Origin: Naganishia liquefaciens
Taxonomy: Eukaryota; Basidiomycota; Tremellomycetes; Filobasidiales; Filobasidiaceae
DNA: 64,000 bases
Direction: 5' to 3'
NCBI GenBank assembly: GCA_013423385.1
Contig: BLZA01000010.1
Coordinates: 248,001-312,000 of the forward strand
In this document: piece after piece, positions 45,592 through 57,254 of the stretch
Layout: every line of letters starts with the position of its first letter
Numbering within the stretch: position 1 is the first letter of the stretch
Position numbers and translations under genes: made by a program
Notes under the pieces: generated by a model
The model's input: the letters and a program-made list of their open reading frames with translations, nothing else
Databases searched by the model: none
Told to the model about the DNA's origin: nothing

Positions 45592-46249
45592 GGTGGGAGA
45601 CCTCGGCAATCAGTCGAGATGTGCCGGCTGAGGTGAAGAGAGATGGATGACACCGAATAACCCGGATCGGACAGACACGTCGTTGCCGCTCGAAGCCGCC
45701 TGGCAGCTTACATCCCCGCTATGGCTCTAAATGAAGCGATGAGGCATCCGACATCAACTTTCGATTTCGACGTGACTTTGCGCGAAACAACCGCCTGTGC
45801 ACCATAATCCGATTTCCAAATCGGTTCCGCGAGGTGTCGAAGTTTGCCAAGTACTAGCCGTCAACGCAACATCATGAACGGGGATACGACTGGCATCTCA
45901 CTTGTGTCCGCGAATGACGGAAGCCTCGCGGCTGGAGGAATGGTCGAGCTAACATGTTATCCGAAGAGTCTTGTTGTACTGTTTGATTGCGCCTACATCA
46001 TTTGCTGCAAGGTAACCATCCTGTCAGTAATCAGTAATCATGAAACCAAGAGCAGAGACATTGCTGGAAGATCCATTGAAACAGAGAATTCTCGTTCATT
46101 TCATTGTCGATACAAAGGTTGCTCGTGTATTATGGGCTACAATTTGTTGCTTTGCCTTTCTTTGCTTTGCTCTGCTCTTTTCGATCACTGAATACATTGA
46201 GGCATCGAATTCACGATGCCGACTTGGGTCGGTTCGGCGTCAAGAGCGC
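45592..46249. other. Convergent 3' region, SPC19 / dehydrin-like gene
   Basis: The 658 bases between two converging stop codons should contain both 3' untranslated regions. A TTTGCTTTGCCTTTCTTTGC pyrimidine-rich patch lies near 46150-46180. No gene or RNA was recognised. Confidence 0.3.
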
Positions 46250-47656
46250 TTACTTGTGGCCACCGAGAACGGACTTGACCTTGTCCATCAAGCCACCGCT
46301 AGAATGCGCCTCACCGTGGCCGGTGTGGGTAGCGTTGCCGTGCTGGTCGGGGACACCAGTAGTGGTGTGCTCTCGTCCGGTCAAGCCAGTCTTGGCATCG
46401 GGGTTGTCGTATGCACCACCGGTAGACGTCGCATTGTTGTCAAAGTCGCCCGTGGGTCCGTGTCGCGAGATACCCGTGTCCTGGTGCTTGTGCGCATCGT
46501 CGTGGCCATATCCGGTGTTGACGCCCGAGGCGTTTCGGTCAACGTCGAATCGGTCAGTACCCGCGGCGCCCGACAGGTTGCTGCCGGCGACACCCTGGTT
46601 TCCGGGGTTACCGCTGTCCCGTGCGAATCCTGCAGATCGGTCGTTGCCAGTGTGGGAACCAGAGTGGCCCAAGCCCGAGGGGTGTTCAGTGGTGGAGGCG
46701 TAGTTGGAAGCAGCAGTGTTGGATCCGTAGTGGCCTTCAGATCCCAGACCGGTTCCGGTGTGGTGGGTACCAGTAACCTTGTCGTGAGCTTCAGCAGCCA
46801 AGTTGCGACCAGTGCCGAAGTGGGTGTTGCCAGATTGCTGAAGAGAAAGAGGTAAGATCCAGTTGACACACGAGTCACATTGCCACACATACAATTCCTC
46901 CGGGCTCATCACCAGTCTGTCGGTGGCCGGCAATGCCTCCGATACCGGTCGCGCCACCGACGGCGGGGTCTGCCGAAGTACCGGTTCGAATGTCGCCTCC
47001 TATCAAGCAGTTGAAAAATTCAGTAATGATCCTGTTCCCTCCAGTTGTCAACCGACGTACGAGTAGGAACGCCCTCGTTGTAAGCGTCTCGTTCACCGTG
47101 CAAGCCGGAGGCGCCGTGCGAAGCACCAGTCAAGTTGTGACCGGTGGCGGACTCGTGCTTCCCGTGTGTTCCGGCGACACCGACACCGGCACCGCCCATA
47201 CCGACGGCCTCCTTGACCTTTTCGCCAACGGGCTTCTTGTCCTTCTTGGTCCTGTTCAACTTCTTTCGTCGAACACCATCGACTTCCTCCTCGGAAGAAG
47301 AGGACGAAGAAGAGGAAGCGGATCCCCGTCGGCCCAACTTGTGTGACTTGTCGTGGGTACCGGTCAAACCAGCACCGGCAGCACCACCGGTCAAGCCGGT
47401 ACCGGTGTGGTGAGAGGTAGTGGTCGACCCGGTGTTACCGACGCCGGCACCGAAAGTACCAGGAAGACCGGTTCCCGGAGCGTGGGTGTTGTTACCGCCG
47501 TGGATAAAGTCTCGCGAGGTGTCCTCGAAGGGTTCCTGATGAGAGCACACAAGTTAGCATAGCAGGAGGATTAGGAGAAATGACGTAACATACTCGGCCA
47601 GTTGTCGAGTTGTTCTCGCCCGAGTGGTAGGTAGCAGGTTCGTCGAAAGCGCCCAT
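46250..47656 (-). CDS. Dehydrin/LEA-like hydrophilic repeat protein
   Basis: The product is about 385 residues, very hydrophilic, without membrane segments, and dominated by Gly, Thr, His, Ser, Asp and Lys. Exon 1 encodes MGAFDEPATYHSGENNSTTG; further exons start at EPFEDTSRDFIHGG, GDIRTGTSADPAVGG and QSGNTHFGTGRNLAAEAHDK. Degenerate repeats of the form H-x-TGTGL-x-G recur (HHTGTGLTGG, HHTGTGLGSEG, GAGLTGTHDKSH), as do Lys-rich amphipathic pieces (EKVKEAVGMG, LMDKVKSVLGGHK at the end) and an acidic serine run next to EEEVDGVRRKK. Such features fit desiccation/stress-protective LEA or dehydrin-like proteins, known in basidiomycete yeasts. The frame is open antisense because of GGT/ACC-rich codons; the sense strand was chosen from splice sites and the TATA box upstream. 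Precise family is not assigned. Confidence 0.75.
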
Positions 47657-48463
47657 GTTTGTTGTTGTTGCTGTTGCTGCTGTGTTGTGTGTGTGTAAGA
47701 TGACTGATGAGGACGCGCACACGACCCGCTCCCCACCGCTCTCCTTTGCAACTTATATATACGCTCCTCGACTCGCCCCACACCTGACGTCACGCCACCG
47801 TTCGTCATTCTCGCGCTTGCATCCGCAGTCAGCTGAACAGCGGATGACGAAATGCGATCCAGGCTTTTAGGCTTCTCGCCTGGCCATTCCGCAGCCAAAC
47901 TCGTGGAGTGGAGAGGCCTAGGGTGTAGCACGTTACTATGACCCGCTGACATGCAACGCCGAGCGAATTTGATGGCGCCGGGTTTGTAAATGCCGGCCAT
48001 TGGGGCGCCGTGACGGGTAGCTCAAACGGCGTCCGAGTCACGCGTAAACAGTCACCATCTCCCTCTCATGACGGGTCGGTTCCCTCGCAACACATATTGT
48101 TTGAGCTCCGTTTGAGCCTACTCGAACGCTGTACAGTGTCCATACGAATACACACATGACAATTCATGATTCAAACCGATACAACAGATACGCAGACGCG
48201 AGTCACGCTGTCCAAGAAGACACGTCAGAGGCGAGACACACGCTCGCCTCTCCTCCTCGCCTCATCCCCCACAACAAGGTCCCTTCGCCGAAAGTATTTA
48301 CTGCTGATCACTTGGCCCTCGTCCGCTTACCCGTCCCAGCCGCCCCGCGTGCCTTCTCCTCGGGCGCTTGATTTTCTTTGTCGTGGTTGAGGGTTAAAAC
48401 GCCCTTTGACCGGTTCGCTACGCGCTGTGAAGCAAAAGACAAGATAAATTCAATAATTACGCT
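47657..48463. promoter_or_regulatory. Upstream region of dehydrin-like gene and 3' flank of SMC2
   Basis: Both flanking genes read leftward. The left part holds the TATA box at 47754-47761 and a GTTGTTGTTGCTGTTGCTGC triplet run near 47659-47679 in the leader. The rest up to 48463 includes the SMC2 3' untranslated region. No gene was recognised. Confidence 0.4.
47754..47761 (-). promoter_or_regulatory. TATA box of dehydrin-like gene
   Basis: TATATATA lies 98-105 bases upstream of the start codon at 47656, in an otherwise GC-rich upstream region. A strong TATA box is typical of inducible stress genes, which agrees with the product. The leader between them is rich in AAC/CAA trinucleotides on the minus strand. 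Confidence 0.6.
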
Positions 48464-51400
48464 CTACCTCTGTGGGGAAAAGGAAGGGCCAACCTCGACG
48501 ATGGACGTTCCATCTCGGAAACGAGCCTTGAATAGAACGTTGGCGCCCGTGAACAGGCCCTCTTTCAAGCTGACAATGATCTGTGTAGAGACAAGGAAAG
48601 GTGAAAGAATGAGCGATGGTAATAACGAGGGTTGTGAGTAAACTCACGAATTGTGTTCCCTTGAAACGAGTACCGAAAAGTCGACCACTATCGTTCACGG
48701 AGGGTGTTTAGGAACAGGCCGATACGGCAAATGTTGAGACCGAAGCAGACTCACAGATTCGACGTCATGTTCAAATCCAGCGCTGCATCAATCTCGTCAA
48801 AGATATAGATCGGAGCGGGTTTGAATCGACTGATGGCCATGATCAACGACAACGCGATCAACGATCTACAGCAGCGACGAGCAAAAGCTAGATCAATGAC
48901 ACGTCGGTGCCAGCGTTCCGCCAATACTCACCGTTGTCCACCGCTCAGCTCGGTCAAACTCTGCTTCCACACCTGGCCGAGTCGGACCTTGACCTCGAGT
49001 CCCTGAGTGATGTCTTTGCCCTCGGGAACCTCCAATTTTGCAAAGTTGCCCGGCAAAAGTTCGGAAAAGATTAGGCCAAAGTCACTGCGAATGCAAAGAA
49101 TAAATAAGGGAAAAGGAATGCACGATACTCAGACTGACTCATTGACAGACTTCCATGTCTTCATCAGGGCATCGCGCTTGTATCGGTCGAGCTCCTCGAT
49201 GGTGCCGACGAGCTTGCCCTTGTCCTTGTCGACCGTCGACATATTCTTCTTAAGATTCTGCTCCCACTTTTCGACGCTAGATTCAACACGTCAGACCATG
49301 CGAGCGCAGGCATCGCGGGTCGACTTACTTGTCCAATGTGCCCATCACCTTGTTATTGATCTTTCTTCCCATCGTCTTTTGCTGGCCTTCCAGCTCGCGA
49401 CATTTCTCTCGCGCTTGCGCGAGGTTTACCTCGCCGAAATCGTATGGCGAGTTTGGTTTGCCGAAATGTCTGCGAAAAGGTCAGCGGGGATTCTGCTCGT
49501 CACAGAACGCTGATGCAACGCACTTCTGTTCGTCCTTGATCCAAGGGAACTGCGCCTCCAGATTCTCAATAAGGCCATCCGCAGATGAGCGCTCCTTGTG
49601 CTGTAGCGCGATGTCGTGCTCATACTTCTTCAGGTTGAGCTCATTATCTGCAACTTCTTGCTTCTTGCTCTTGATTCCTTCCTCGAGATCCGCCAGCTCA
49701 TCGTCGAAGGCCGTGAGTACCGCGCGTTCCTTTTTCAATCTCTCTTCCGCTCGCGAGTATTTGCTCTGCGAAGGAATGTCTTCAATCCATGTGTCTGCCG
49801 CAGGAAAAAGAAAGACTTACCTGAGCTTCAGCGAGCTCATCCTGCATGGTATTCAGCTCGATCTCGACCCGTTTATGACTTGCTTTGGCATCTTTCACTT
49901 CAGCATGAGCGGTTTTGATGTCGCTCTCAAGTTGCTCTGAGAATTCCTCAGGGTCAGCGGCGTCCTGTGTCGTCTACAGACCTACGTACCGATCTCAAGT
50001 TCTGCGGTTTGGAATTCCTTTTGACGGGATTTGATATTGCCAGTCTGCTTGGCGATTGCCTTTTTGCGGTCTGCAATATCGGCCTGTAGGCGTGGGCCTT
50101 GTCAGCGAATGAGTTCCTGAGATGGAAGAAGTACTATACCTTTATCTGTTTCAGTTTCGAATCCTTGTTATTCTTAAAGTCGGCCATCTCTTTTTCGAGA
50201 CGTTTGCATTCTGCGACAGATTGCTTCTGCTTGGCCTTAGATTCTTCAATCGTTTCACGAAGCTTAACCAGTTCCTCCTTGCCAGCGGCCACGTCGGCAA
50301 GAAGCTTAGATGAATCGCTCTATCAGTACTCGATTTCGCCGATCCAGATAAGCTTGAACTCACTTTAGCAGCATTGCTGTTCTGCACCTGCTGTTCGAGC
50401 AACGAGACTTCGTGCTCCTTAAGATCCAACTCCCTCTTTGCTTTCCTATACGCATCGATTGTCGCCTTGGCCTGAGACAACTCCTTGTTGATCTGGGCAA
50501 GTTCTCGCTGACAGGTGTTGATCTCCTTCTCAAGGGCATTCAGCTGCTGGACTTTCTGCAAGATGCCACTGCTACTGGGTGCAGCGCCTCCAGAAAGCGT
50601 GCCGGACGGATCATAGACATCTCCTTCCAGAGTGACGGACTTAACGCCGACGGCCTTGTTGAAAGTGACTTTTTGCGCTGCCTCCTTGTCTGCGCAGATC
50701 AGCATGTCGCCAAAGACATATGCCATCGCCGCTGCGACATCGTCGTCGTAACCGATCAATGACAGAGCAAGATTGACTTTGCCTGGAGCCAGTCTTTCTG
50801 CTGTGGCGAGTTTCTGCGAAATCAAATATGAGGTCTGACGTTTCGAGGACCCAAGTGGGAAACTTACCTCGGCGGACATGCGGAAAGCATTAATCTTGTT
50901 TAATGGAATGATCGTCACCCGCTTTCGCAGCTTTCCTTTGTCCAGTAGAGCACTTCCGACTTTCTCATCTTCGACGACGACGTTGTATAGTCTACCTCCC
51001 GCGCAGATTTCCAAGGCTGTCGAGTTATGATACATGTTCTTCTCCAGGTTGATGAGGTTTGCCACCAGACCTTTGACTTTGGAGCGGTCAAAGTTGGGGT
51101 ATGGGTTCGAATACGAAAAGTCCAGTGTTGCCAGCCTTGATTTCAGGGCGTCTCGTTTCTGTGCAATAGCCATGAGCTGAAGTCCTTCGGACATGGATGG
51201 TGAACTCACCTCCACCAAGCCTGCTATACGCTCGTCGAGCTCTGAACGTCTGCTCGACAGCTCCCTCTCTCTATTCTCATCCCAATCCATCTTGCTGAGA
51301 GATGCACGGAGAGCTTCCAGCTTCTCTTTGGCTGCCTCGTATTCTTTCGTAAGGCCCTCGCCATCCTTTGCCGCCTTCTTCGCTCTTGGCTCCTTCTCCT

Positions 51401-53209
51401 TGATTTCCCTTTCGAGCAGTCCAATCTTCATCTTTGCCTGTTCTGCCTCACTTGCCGCAGATGCCATCAACGCCTTGGCATCGGCGAGCTGACCCATGTA
51501 CCCGCCCGCCGCTTCACCATCTTCGTTGGAGCTTGCTCCGAGACCGGTAATCAGTGTTTGCAATAGCTCTTCCGTTTTGGCGAGGTCGTTGATGGCAGTG
51601 TCGTATTCTTGCTTTGTTCCCGCAAAGGCAGCAACGTCCGACTCGTAAGACGCACGTTTTTCAGACAGCGCGGCTTCGGCCTGCAAGAGTGCGAATGAAA
51701 GCAAGCGAGCAGTGAGTTTACAGGTGACGGAGAGGTCACGGCCTACATACCTCCCTGACATTCTTGTCTGCCCCTGAAATCCGCTTTTGCTCGTCATTCA
51801 AACTGCTTTGCTTCATCTCCAGCTGGGTCTTCAACTTGACGATCTCGCGATCCAGATCGTTGACAGTGTTGGCTAGCGCTTGCACCTTGCCACCCTTCGT
51901 CATTTCCTATTGGATGCATCATGCATCAAGTCAGACAACGAAGGATCGTTTCCCGCGCAGTCTCGTCACCTACCTTGTCGCGTTTCTTCTGCAGATCTTC
52001 AATGTCCTTTTCCATTCCCTGCAGCTCCTTCTTACACCGTTCAACATCTTTTCGACATGTCTCCACCGCTTTCTGCCTCGCTTTGAGCTCCGCTGCCGCT
52101 GTTTCCGCTTTCTTGACCGCAAGAGTCCATTCGTAAGCTTTGACGAGCCTCGTCAGTCGTTCCAGCTCGGACGTCATCTTCTGATACGCGAGGTAAGAGC
52201 GCTTTTCCTCTCGCAATTTCTCCAGTTTGGGCTCGACTTCTTCTTGCAACAGCTGAGGGGCAGGCGTTAAGCATCTCGGTTCTGTGCGGGTCAAAACTAA
52301 TGGCGAAGCGACTTACGTTATTGAGTTCCTCGACTTTCTTGTCCTTTTTGGCAATTGTCTTCAACGCCTTGTCCTTTCTGTCTTCGAACATTCTCGTTCC
52401 GGCGGCCTCCTCCACCATACCCAAAATCTCTGGGGGCTTCATGTTCAGAACCTTGGTGATCTTGCCCTGCATGACCAAGAAATTTGGGTTGTTGATGTTG
52501 AGCTGAACGGACTGGAAAAGTGTCTGGAGCTGTTGAAGAGTTGCTTTGTGACCGTTCAGCAGGTATTTCGATACGTTTCCTACGGCAACTTGACGTGTCA
52601 CGGTGATTTGTGCTGCGTCCTCGAAACCCAAAGGGCTATTTGCTCGATCCGAGTTGTCAAATACCACAGTGACGGAAGCTTTCGTCACACCGGCTTGACC
52701 CCTAACGAACAATACAGGTCAATCATTCGGTTGATGATCAGCGCTTGGGGGACTCACCTCTTGTAGATCAAGTCCATCAGGTTGTTCGCTTACCCGCAAA
52801 CGTCAGTAAGCTGTTGCATCTTCGTATTCAGCAGTCAGCTTACCTCTCACCTAGAGAATATCGAGGGGGGTAAGCTTCACAGATACCGATCAGTGGGTGG
52901 AATGCACATACTGCTGTCATATTGGTGATACCTAGCACGAAGCATATCGCGTCCAGGATGTTTGACTTTCCCGAACCATTCAGCCCGGTAATGGCGTTGA
53001 ACGATGGATCCCATCCTGCAGACAAACAAAATGGGTGAGCCTTTATGACTGTAGCCCCACTTGACAGTAAATGGCGGAACGCACCCGTAATTGTGGTCCG
53101 TACAGGGTACGACTTGAAACCTGTTGAGCACCAAAATGTCAGCTCACGGACCGCTCGGAATGGTGCAGTGGCAGGACTTACCCTCGAGAATCAGTTCCTC
53201 GATCCTCAT
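48464..53209 (-). CDS. SMC2: Condensin core ATPase Smc2
   Basis: Smc2 pairs with Smc4 in condensin to compact chromosomes. The start [10 protein letters not shown] at 53209 leads to [18 protein letters not shown] (Walker A), then [14 protein letters not shown], and [18 protein letters not shown], the last rebuilt through a 7-nt exon (52844-52850). Next come [19 protein letters not shown] and [19 protein letters not shown], specific for Smc2. Long coiled coils flank a hinge near 50570-51110 ([40 protein letters not shown]). The C-terminal head has the signature LTELSGGQR split by an intron before [18 protein letters not shown], and Walker [18 protein letters not shown]. It ends [15 protein letters not shown] at 48464; the last part could only be spliced as a 24-nt intron, so read-through is preferred. 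About 1,200 residues in many exons; several boundaries in the coiled coils are approximate. Confidence 0.97.
52844..52850 (-). other. 7-nt microexon of SMC2
   Basis: Minus-strand GTGAGAG is flanked by CTCTAG on its 5' side and GTAAGC on its 3' side. It supplies Val, Arg and the first base of Ala, joining ITNMTA to [10 protein letters not shown], the conserved Smc2 sequence. Without it the frame is lost. Confidence 0.85.
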
Positions 53210-54092
53210 GTTGGCTCCGCTGCGTTTTGAAAGATTCGAGAAGCAGTGTGTCGATTTCGTGAAGCAGGATATATGGTTCAAGCATGTTCTAAGCTGGACG
53301 AAATGCTTTGTTTTGGAAGTGGACCCGATCATCCAGTGGAGCGCGTTTATTCAGACGCGTCCTTTTTTTTGAACGCGTTCTCAATTCGCGCGTCTCTCGT
53401 TGGCGGTATCATGCGCAGCTTTCTCAAACCCCCCTCCCCAAACCCCCAGAACATGCATGAAACAAGCTAGGGGTTTAGCAACTGGTTGATGAGACCTTAT
53501 CTGATTCGACCCATGCCACGATCGTGACGGTTATCAGCTCTCGCCCGTTCAACGGATGTGAAGATCCACCATGCGTTAAGGTAACTTCGACGGGACGACA
53601 TGGCCGATATCCTGCCGAGGATCGCCACCTGTGATCTCAATGTTCATCAAACTATTCTGTCCATCTGACGGATTGATCTGAACCGCGATTTCTCATAAGA
53701 TCATCTCATACGAGTCCCTGGATATTTCAATGCTCGAAGACCAAAGGATCATGATCGCTGGTAGAATGATCGGATAGTGCAGGCAGAACAGCTAGCAGAG
53801 CCCTTGAAGACTTCATCGCAAAAAGTCTTTGATGGAAAACAACGTCAATCTGTCGATCTTTTGATGAAGCTGACGATACCTGATGTCTTGGTAGAGCCGG
53901 GCAACGGTAATATGAAATGACCTTCGCTCCTTTCCCCCTCATCCCTCTTGAGCATCACAGTCTTCCGTATTGATCTTTGCCGGTTCCTATCACATATACG
54001 CCTCAATCGCTCGTTTCAAAACCATACCCCTACGTTTCTCTCCCCAAGTCGACTACGATAATTTTCCCTTCAAAGAGCCACTTTAAAGCGAT
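53210..54092. promoter_or_regulatory. Divergent upstream region, SMC2 / PC-esterase-like gene
   Basis: An 883-base gap between divergent starts. A C-rich tract at 53429-53447 (runs of six, four and five C) would be G-rich on the minus strand, upstream of SMC2. The sequence ACGCGT occurs at 53350-53400 as ACGCGTCC and AACGCG(T), which resembles MluI cell-cycle box cores seen upstream of S-phase genes in yeasts; relevance is speculative. No gene was recognised. Confidence 0.35.
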
Positions 54093-55939
54093 ATGCTCGC
54101 CAGTATCCAAATTGGGGGATTCGGCGTCTTCAGGCGACCCACGCTGAACAGCCTGGTCCTGATGATGGCTACCTCAGTGGGGCTTTGCACATACCTTCTT
54201 TGCATCTACGACAGAGAGACATGGGACACTGCGACAGCAGAAATGAATCGTTACCTCGAGCGCCTACCTCAATCAATCAGTCATGCCTCATTCGGTACAT
54301 CGATTAGCGAAGTCCAACAAGAATCCAACGAGCGATACTGCAGTAAAGAGGATTACGCCAATGGCCACTGGATCCGTCGTTCCAATCCGCCTTCCAGCCT
54401 GGAAGATATTCGAGATCTTTACAGTACCACGGTAAGTTCGTACCCAAGATCTCAGAAAGTCCGCTGAAGACAGCACGTCTGCTTGGATGCCTAGGATCGA
54501 GCTCGCATTGAATGCAACCCACCATCACTACCCATTTCGGCTAAAGGCCAAGTGCCCATTGAGGACCCGGAGCATCTTGCTCGGTTGTTGATCAATACCC
54601 GATGGAAGTGGCAACCTCGCTCTGCTTGCCAGCGGCACGGGCTAAGCTTGGAGGCTTTTGTTGTTCGGATGCTGCGCTCGAAAGCTGGAATCATGTCAGT
54701 CCTGCTCTTTGCCTCTATCCAACGTCGGGGAAAATCTCATCCGCCCATGCCGCCGATAACAGTTTCGTCGGCGACTCGTTGTCTGAACAACACCATCAAA
54801 TCATCCGCAACTTTTTGTTATCCAGCAACGGACCGTTCATATCCAGGAGTCATGGTGGTCGTCCGCGTGTAGACATGTTTTACCTCAACCCGGATGACGA
54901 TCGCGCGAAGCACTACCTCGAACTTGCGGGCGTCACAGAGGATCGCTTAAAGAATCCGGTCAGCACCTTTCTGCTTGAACGTCACCTTCTATCGCCAGAC
55001 GAATACGACCAAGTCTTCGAAAACTTAGCCGGATATATACCGCTTTCCACCCAAGAACCGCCCCATCAATGGGTCGCCAACTCGGTTTGGAATGCGGAGA
55101 TACACAAACTGCTTGACGGGAAAATGTCTTTGGATGAATCGGGAAGCCTAGCGAACAGCAAAGAGGAGTCAACGATACTCGTTCTGAGCACGGGCCCACA
55201 CTGGCTATCTCGTGAGATCACTAGCGAAAAGGGCGTTTCCGATGAGGAGCTCTTGACGTATTACGAAGACATGGCGAGTGCCGCTTTGGCGTGCAACGTC
55301 CGATTACGCTGATCGGGTTTCGTTCAGACACAACGAGTACTGAAGAATCTGACCGAGATCCATCATTCCGCCGACATCAAGATATGGTATCGCGCTTCGA
55401 CACCGGGTCACGTGAATGTGAGGAGATCAGATGAGCCGCCACTGTGGCCGACAGTGAAATTTCGAGCGCGCTGCTGACTCGCCTCAGTGTCAAGATATCC
55501 AGGAGCCTGCGGTGGTCGACCCAGTTTGGACGCCGCATCCTGGAGCACCGGCGTGGAATTGGTGAGTGATTCTGGACCAACGTTGAAACAATGAAAGAGG
55601 CTGAATACCAGCCCCGTCCAAGGCATCTGATGGAGCCTTTCAATGACATTTGGAAAAGACGCATCGAAGAAGCTCGCTCTACAGGCTTAGAGATAGCTTA
55701 CCTTGATGTATGGCCCATGTCGCTTCAGCGTGGCGACTCCCACCTCTTGCCTCCGAATGACTGTCTGCATTTCTGTTACCAAGGTGTCGTCGAAGAGTGG
55801 CAACAGGTGAGTTGTGTAACCTGAGTTCGTGCAGATCTGTCTGCTTGCTAAAATTCTTCCATGCCAGTTCCTTTGGCAAGAAATTGTGCGAGAGAGCGTG
55901 AACGAGGACTACGAAATCGGCAGCCCGATTTACCTCTAG
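54093..55939 (+). CDS. Single-pass membrane protein with PC-esterase/GDSL-like domain
   Basis: The start MLASIQIGGFGVF opens a type II anchor (TLNSLVLMMATSVGLCTYLL). The lumenal part has YANGHWIRR, RWKWQPRSACQRHGLSLEAF and, after an intron from GTCAGT to ACAG, GIMFVGDSLSEQHHQIIRNF, the block I GDS motif of PC-esterases related to plant TBL and animal CASD1 acetyltransferases. Further blocks are VLSTGPHWLS, STPGHVNC-QDI and a C-terminal DVWPMSLQRGDSH with DCLHFCYQG, which resembles the Asp-x-x-His catalytic end. The last exon finishes GSPIYL at 55939. One junction near 55569 is unresolved: AWNW followed by GTGAGTG joins EAEYQPRPRH only with a non-AG acceptor or one missing base. Likely role is O-acylation of a glycan in the Golgi, by family analogy; substrate unknown. 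Confidence 0.66.
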
Positions 55940-56222
55940 TTCCATCGCACAGCACAACGTGCAGCTTGCCAAACTTGGCTGCTTGCAAGACGTGAGCGAT
56001 ACGCACAGATCTTATGTATTCTAGTCATGAGACCGGGTGATGGGCAACTCGTTTTCCGGCATTCGTGTTTGACAATTGTAAACTGCTTATAGCTCGCCTT
56101 CGGATATATCGGCGCTTTCGCAGCGCTCATGGAGCGCATTCCTTGTCTGTCATGAGATTGGCGATATGATTCCCCATGAATGCATAGTACAACCGGAATG
56201 ATGGAATCCGTAGCGTGTCGCC

Positions 56223-57254
56223 CTAACGCTTGACCCAAGTGTACTGTGAGGCAGTGTATGTTAGAGCAACGATGCCAAAAAAATGATGAAAGCGACTTAC
56301 CCTCTTCCTGGCCTTTGCGAGACCCGTCTTCTTCCTCTCCACCATTCGCGGATCCCTATGCAGTAGGCCATCCTTCAGCAAGACTTCTCTCAGCTCGGGT
56401 CTGTGCGTTGCGATCCCGCGCGCGATTGCCAGAGCTACCGCACCGGCCTGCCCCGACGTTCCTCCACCCTTGGTCAAGGCGAAAATGTTGTAGTACCCGA
56501 TCAAACCGGCGAGTCGGAGCGGTCGGAGGATTGTCTCTCGGTCGGATGGTCTTGGGAAATGCTGATGGATGGGCAACGAATTGATGAGGATTTGTCCCGT
56601 GGGAACGTGGTCGAGTGACGTCGCGAGCGTATCGAGATCCGCGGGAGTTTCGGCAACTTTGGCTTTGATCATGTATGCCTTGGCGGAGCTTTCCTTTCTC
56701 CTGCCTATAGACACACTCCTTCCGTATTGATCAATGTGACCGTCTGGTTTCTCGTATGCAGCGTCAAGACCTAGCGATGTCGGACGTTCGTACTGACTGA
56801 GGAGATTTTGCAGCGGTACCAAGACATCGGGCTGTTCGGCGCGTTTGGCGATCTCCCTCAGCATCGCCAGCTGATTCAAAAGACTGGTGACTCGTCGGTA
56901 ATGCGATGTCCGGAGTTTGGTATCGAGGATACTGGACATCTCGGTCGCACCGAGCCAAGACGCCCGGGGAATCGGCACCGCCAGAGCGGGAGGCAGCGGA
57001 AAGATGTGTTCCTTTCGGAGCCCGTCCTGTCCCCGCTTCAGCGCATCTTCCATCTCGTTGATCGCATTCTCGAGAACAGGCTTTCCGGCGAAGAATGTCG
57101 ACAGTGCTGGTTTCGGACGCGGCGGCAGAGGTGTTATGCGTCGAGAGTAAGAGCCGGAGGGGACGTATCCTGCTTGTACCGCATACGTGCGACGACCGGC
57201 AAGCGTGCCGGTAAGGCCGCGTACCAGGGGAGAAACGCTCTTGGAAATGTCCAT
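56223..57254 (-). CDS. MRPS9: Mitochondrial small-subunit ribosomal protein uS9m
   Basis: Two exons, 57254-56301 and 56243-56223, give 324 residues; the 21-nt last exon encodes YTWVKR and the stop, completing the uS9 tail KARKR-YTWVKR that reaches the ribosomal P site. The conserved uS9 core is visible: YGRSVSIGRRKESSAKAYM, GQILINSLPIHQHFPRPSD, LRPLRLAGLIGYYNIFALTK, GGGTSGQAGAVALAIARGIA and LLHRDPRMVERKKTGLAKA. The N-terminal extension and the start MDISKSVSPLVRGLTGTLAG, rich in Arg and Ser and lacking acids after residue 2, indicate mitochondrial import. A longer frame to 57302 begins with GTG and was rejected. The gene is divergent from BNA1 with 292 bases between starts. Confidence 0.93.
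   Translation of the reverse strand: MDISKSVSPLVRGLTGTLAGRRTYAVQAGYVPSGSYSRRITPLPPRPKPALSTFFAGKPVLENAINEMEDALKRGQDGLRKEHIFPLPPALAVPIPRASWLGATEMSSILDTKLRTSHYRRVTSLLNQLAMLREIAKRAEQPDVLVPLQNLLSQYERPTSLGLDAAYEKPDGHIDQYGRSVSIGRRKESSAKAYMIKAKVAETPADLDTLATSLDHVPTGQILINSLPIHQHFPRPSDRETILRPLRLAGLIGYYNIFALTKGGGTSGQAGAVALAIARGIATHRPELREVLLKDGLLHRDPRMVERKKTGLAKARKRVSRFHHFFGIVALTYTASQYTWVKR

Noticed and set aside
46040-46855. 271-residue plus-strand frame rich in Val and Gly
   Set aside because: It is the antisense shadow of the Gly/Thr-rich dehydrin-like gene, whose splice sites and TATA box fix the minus strand.
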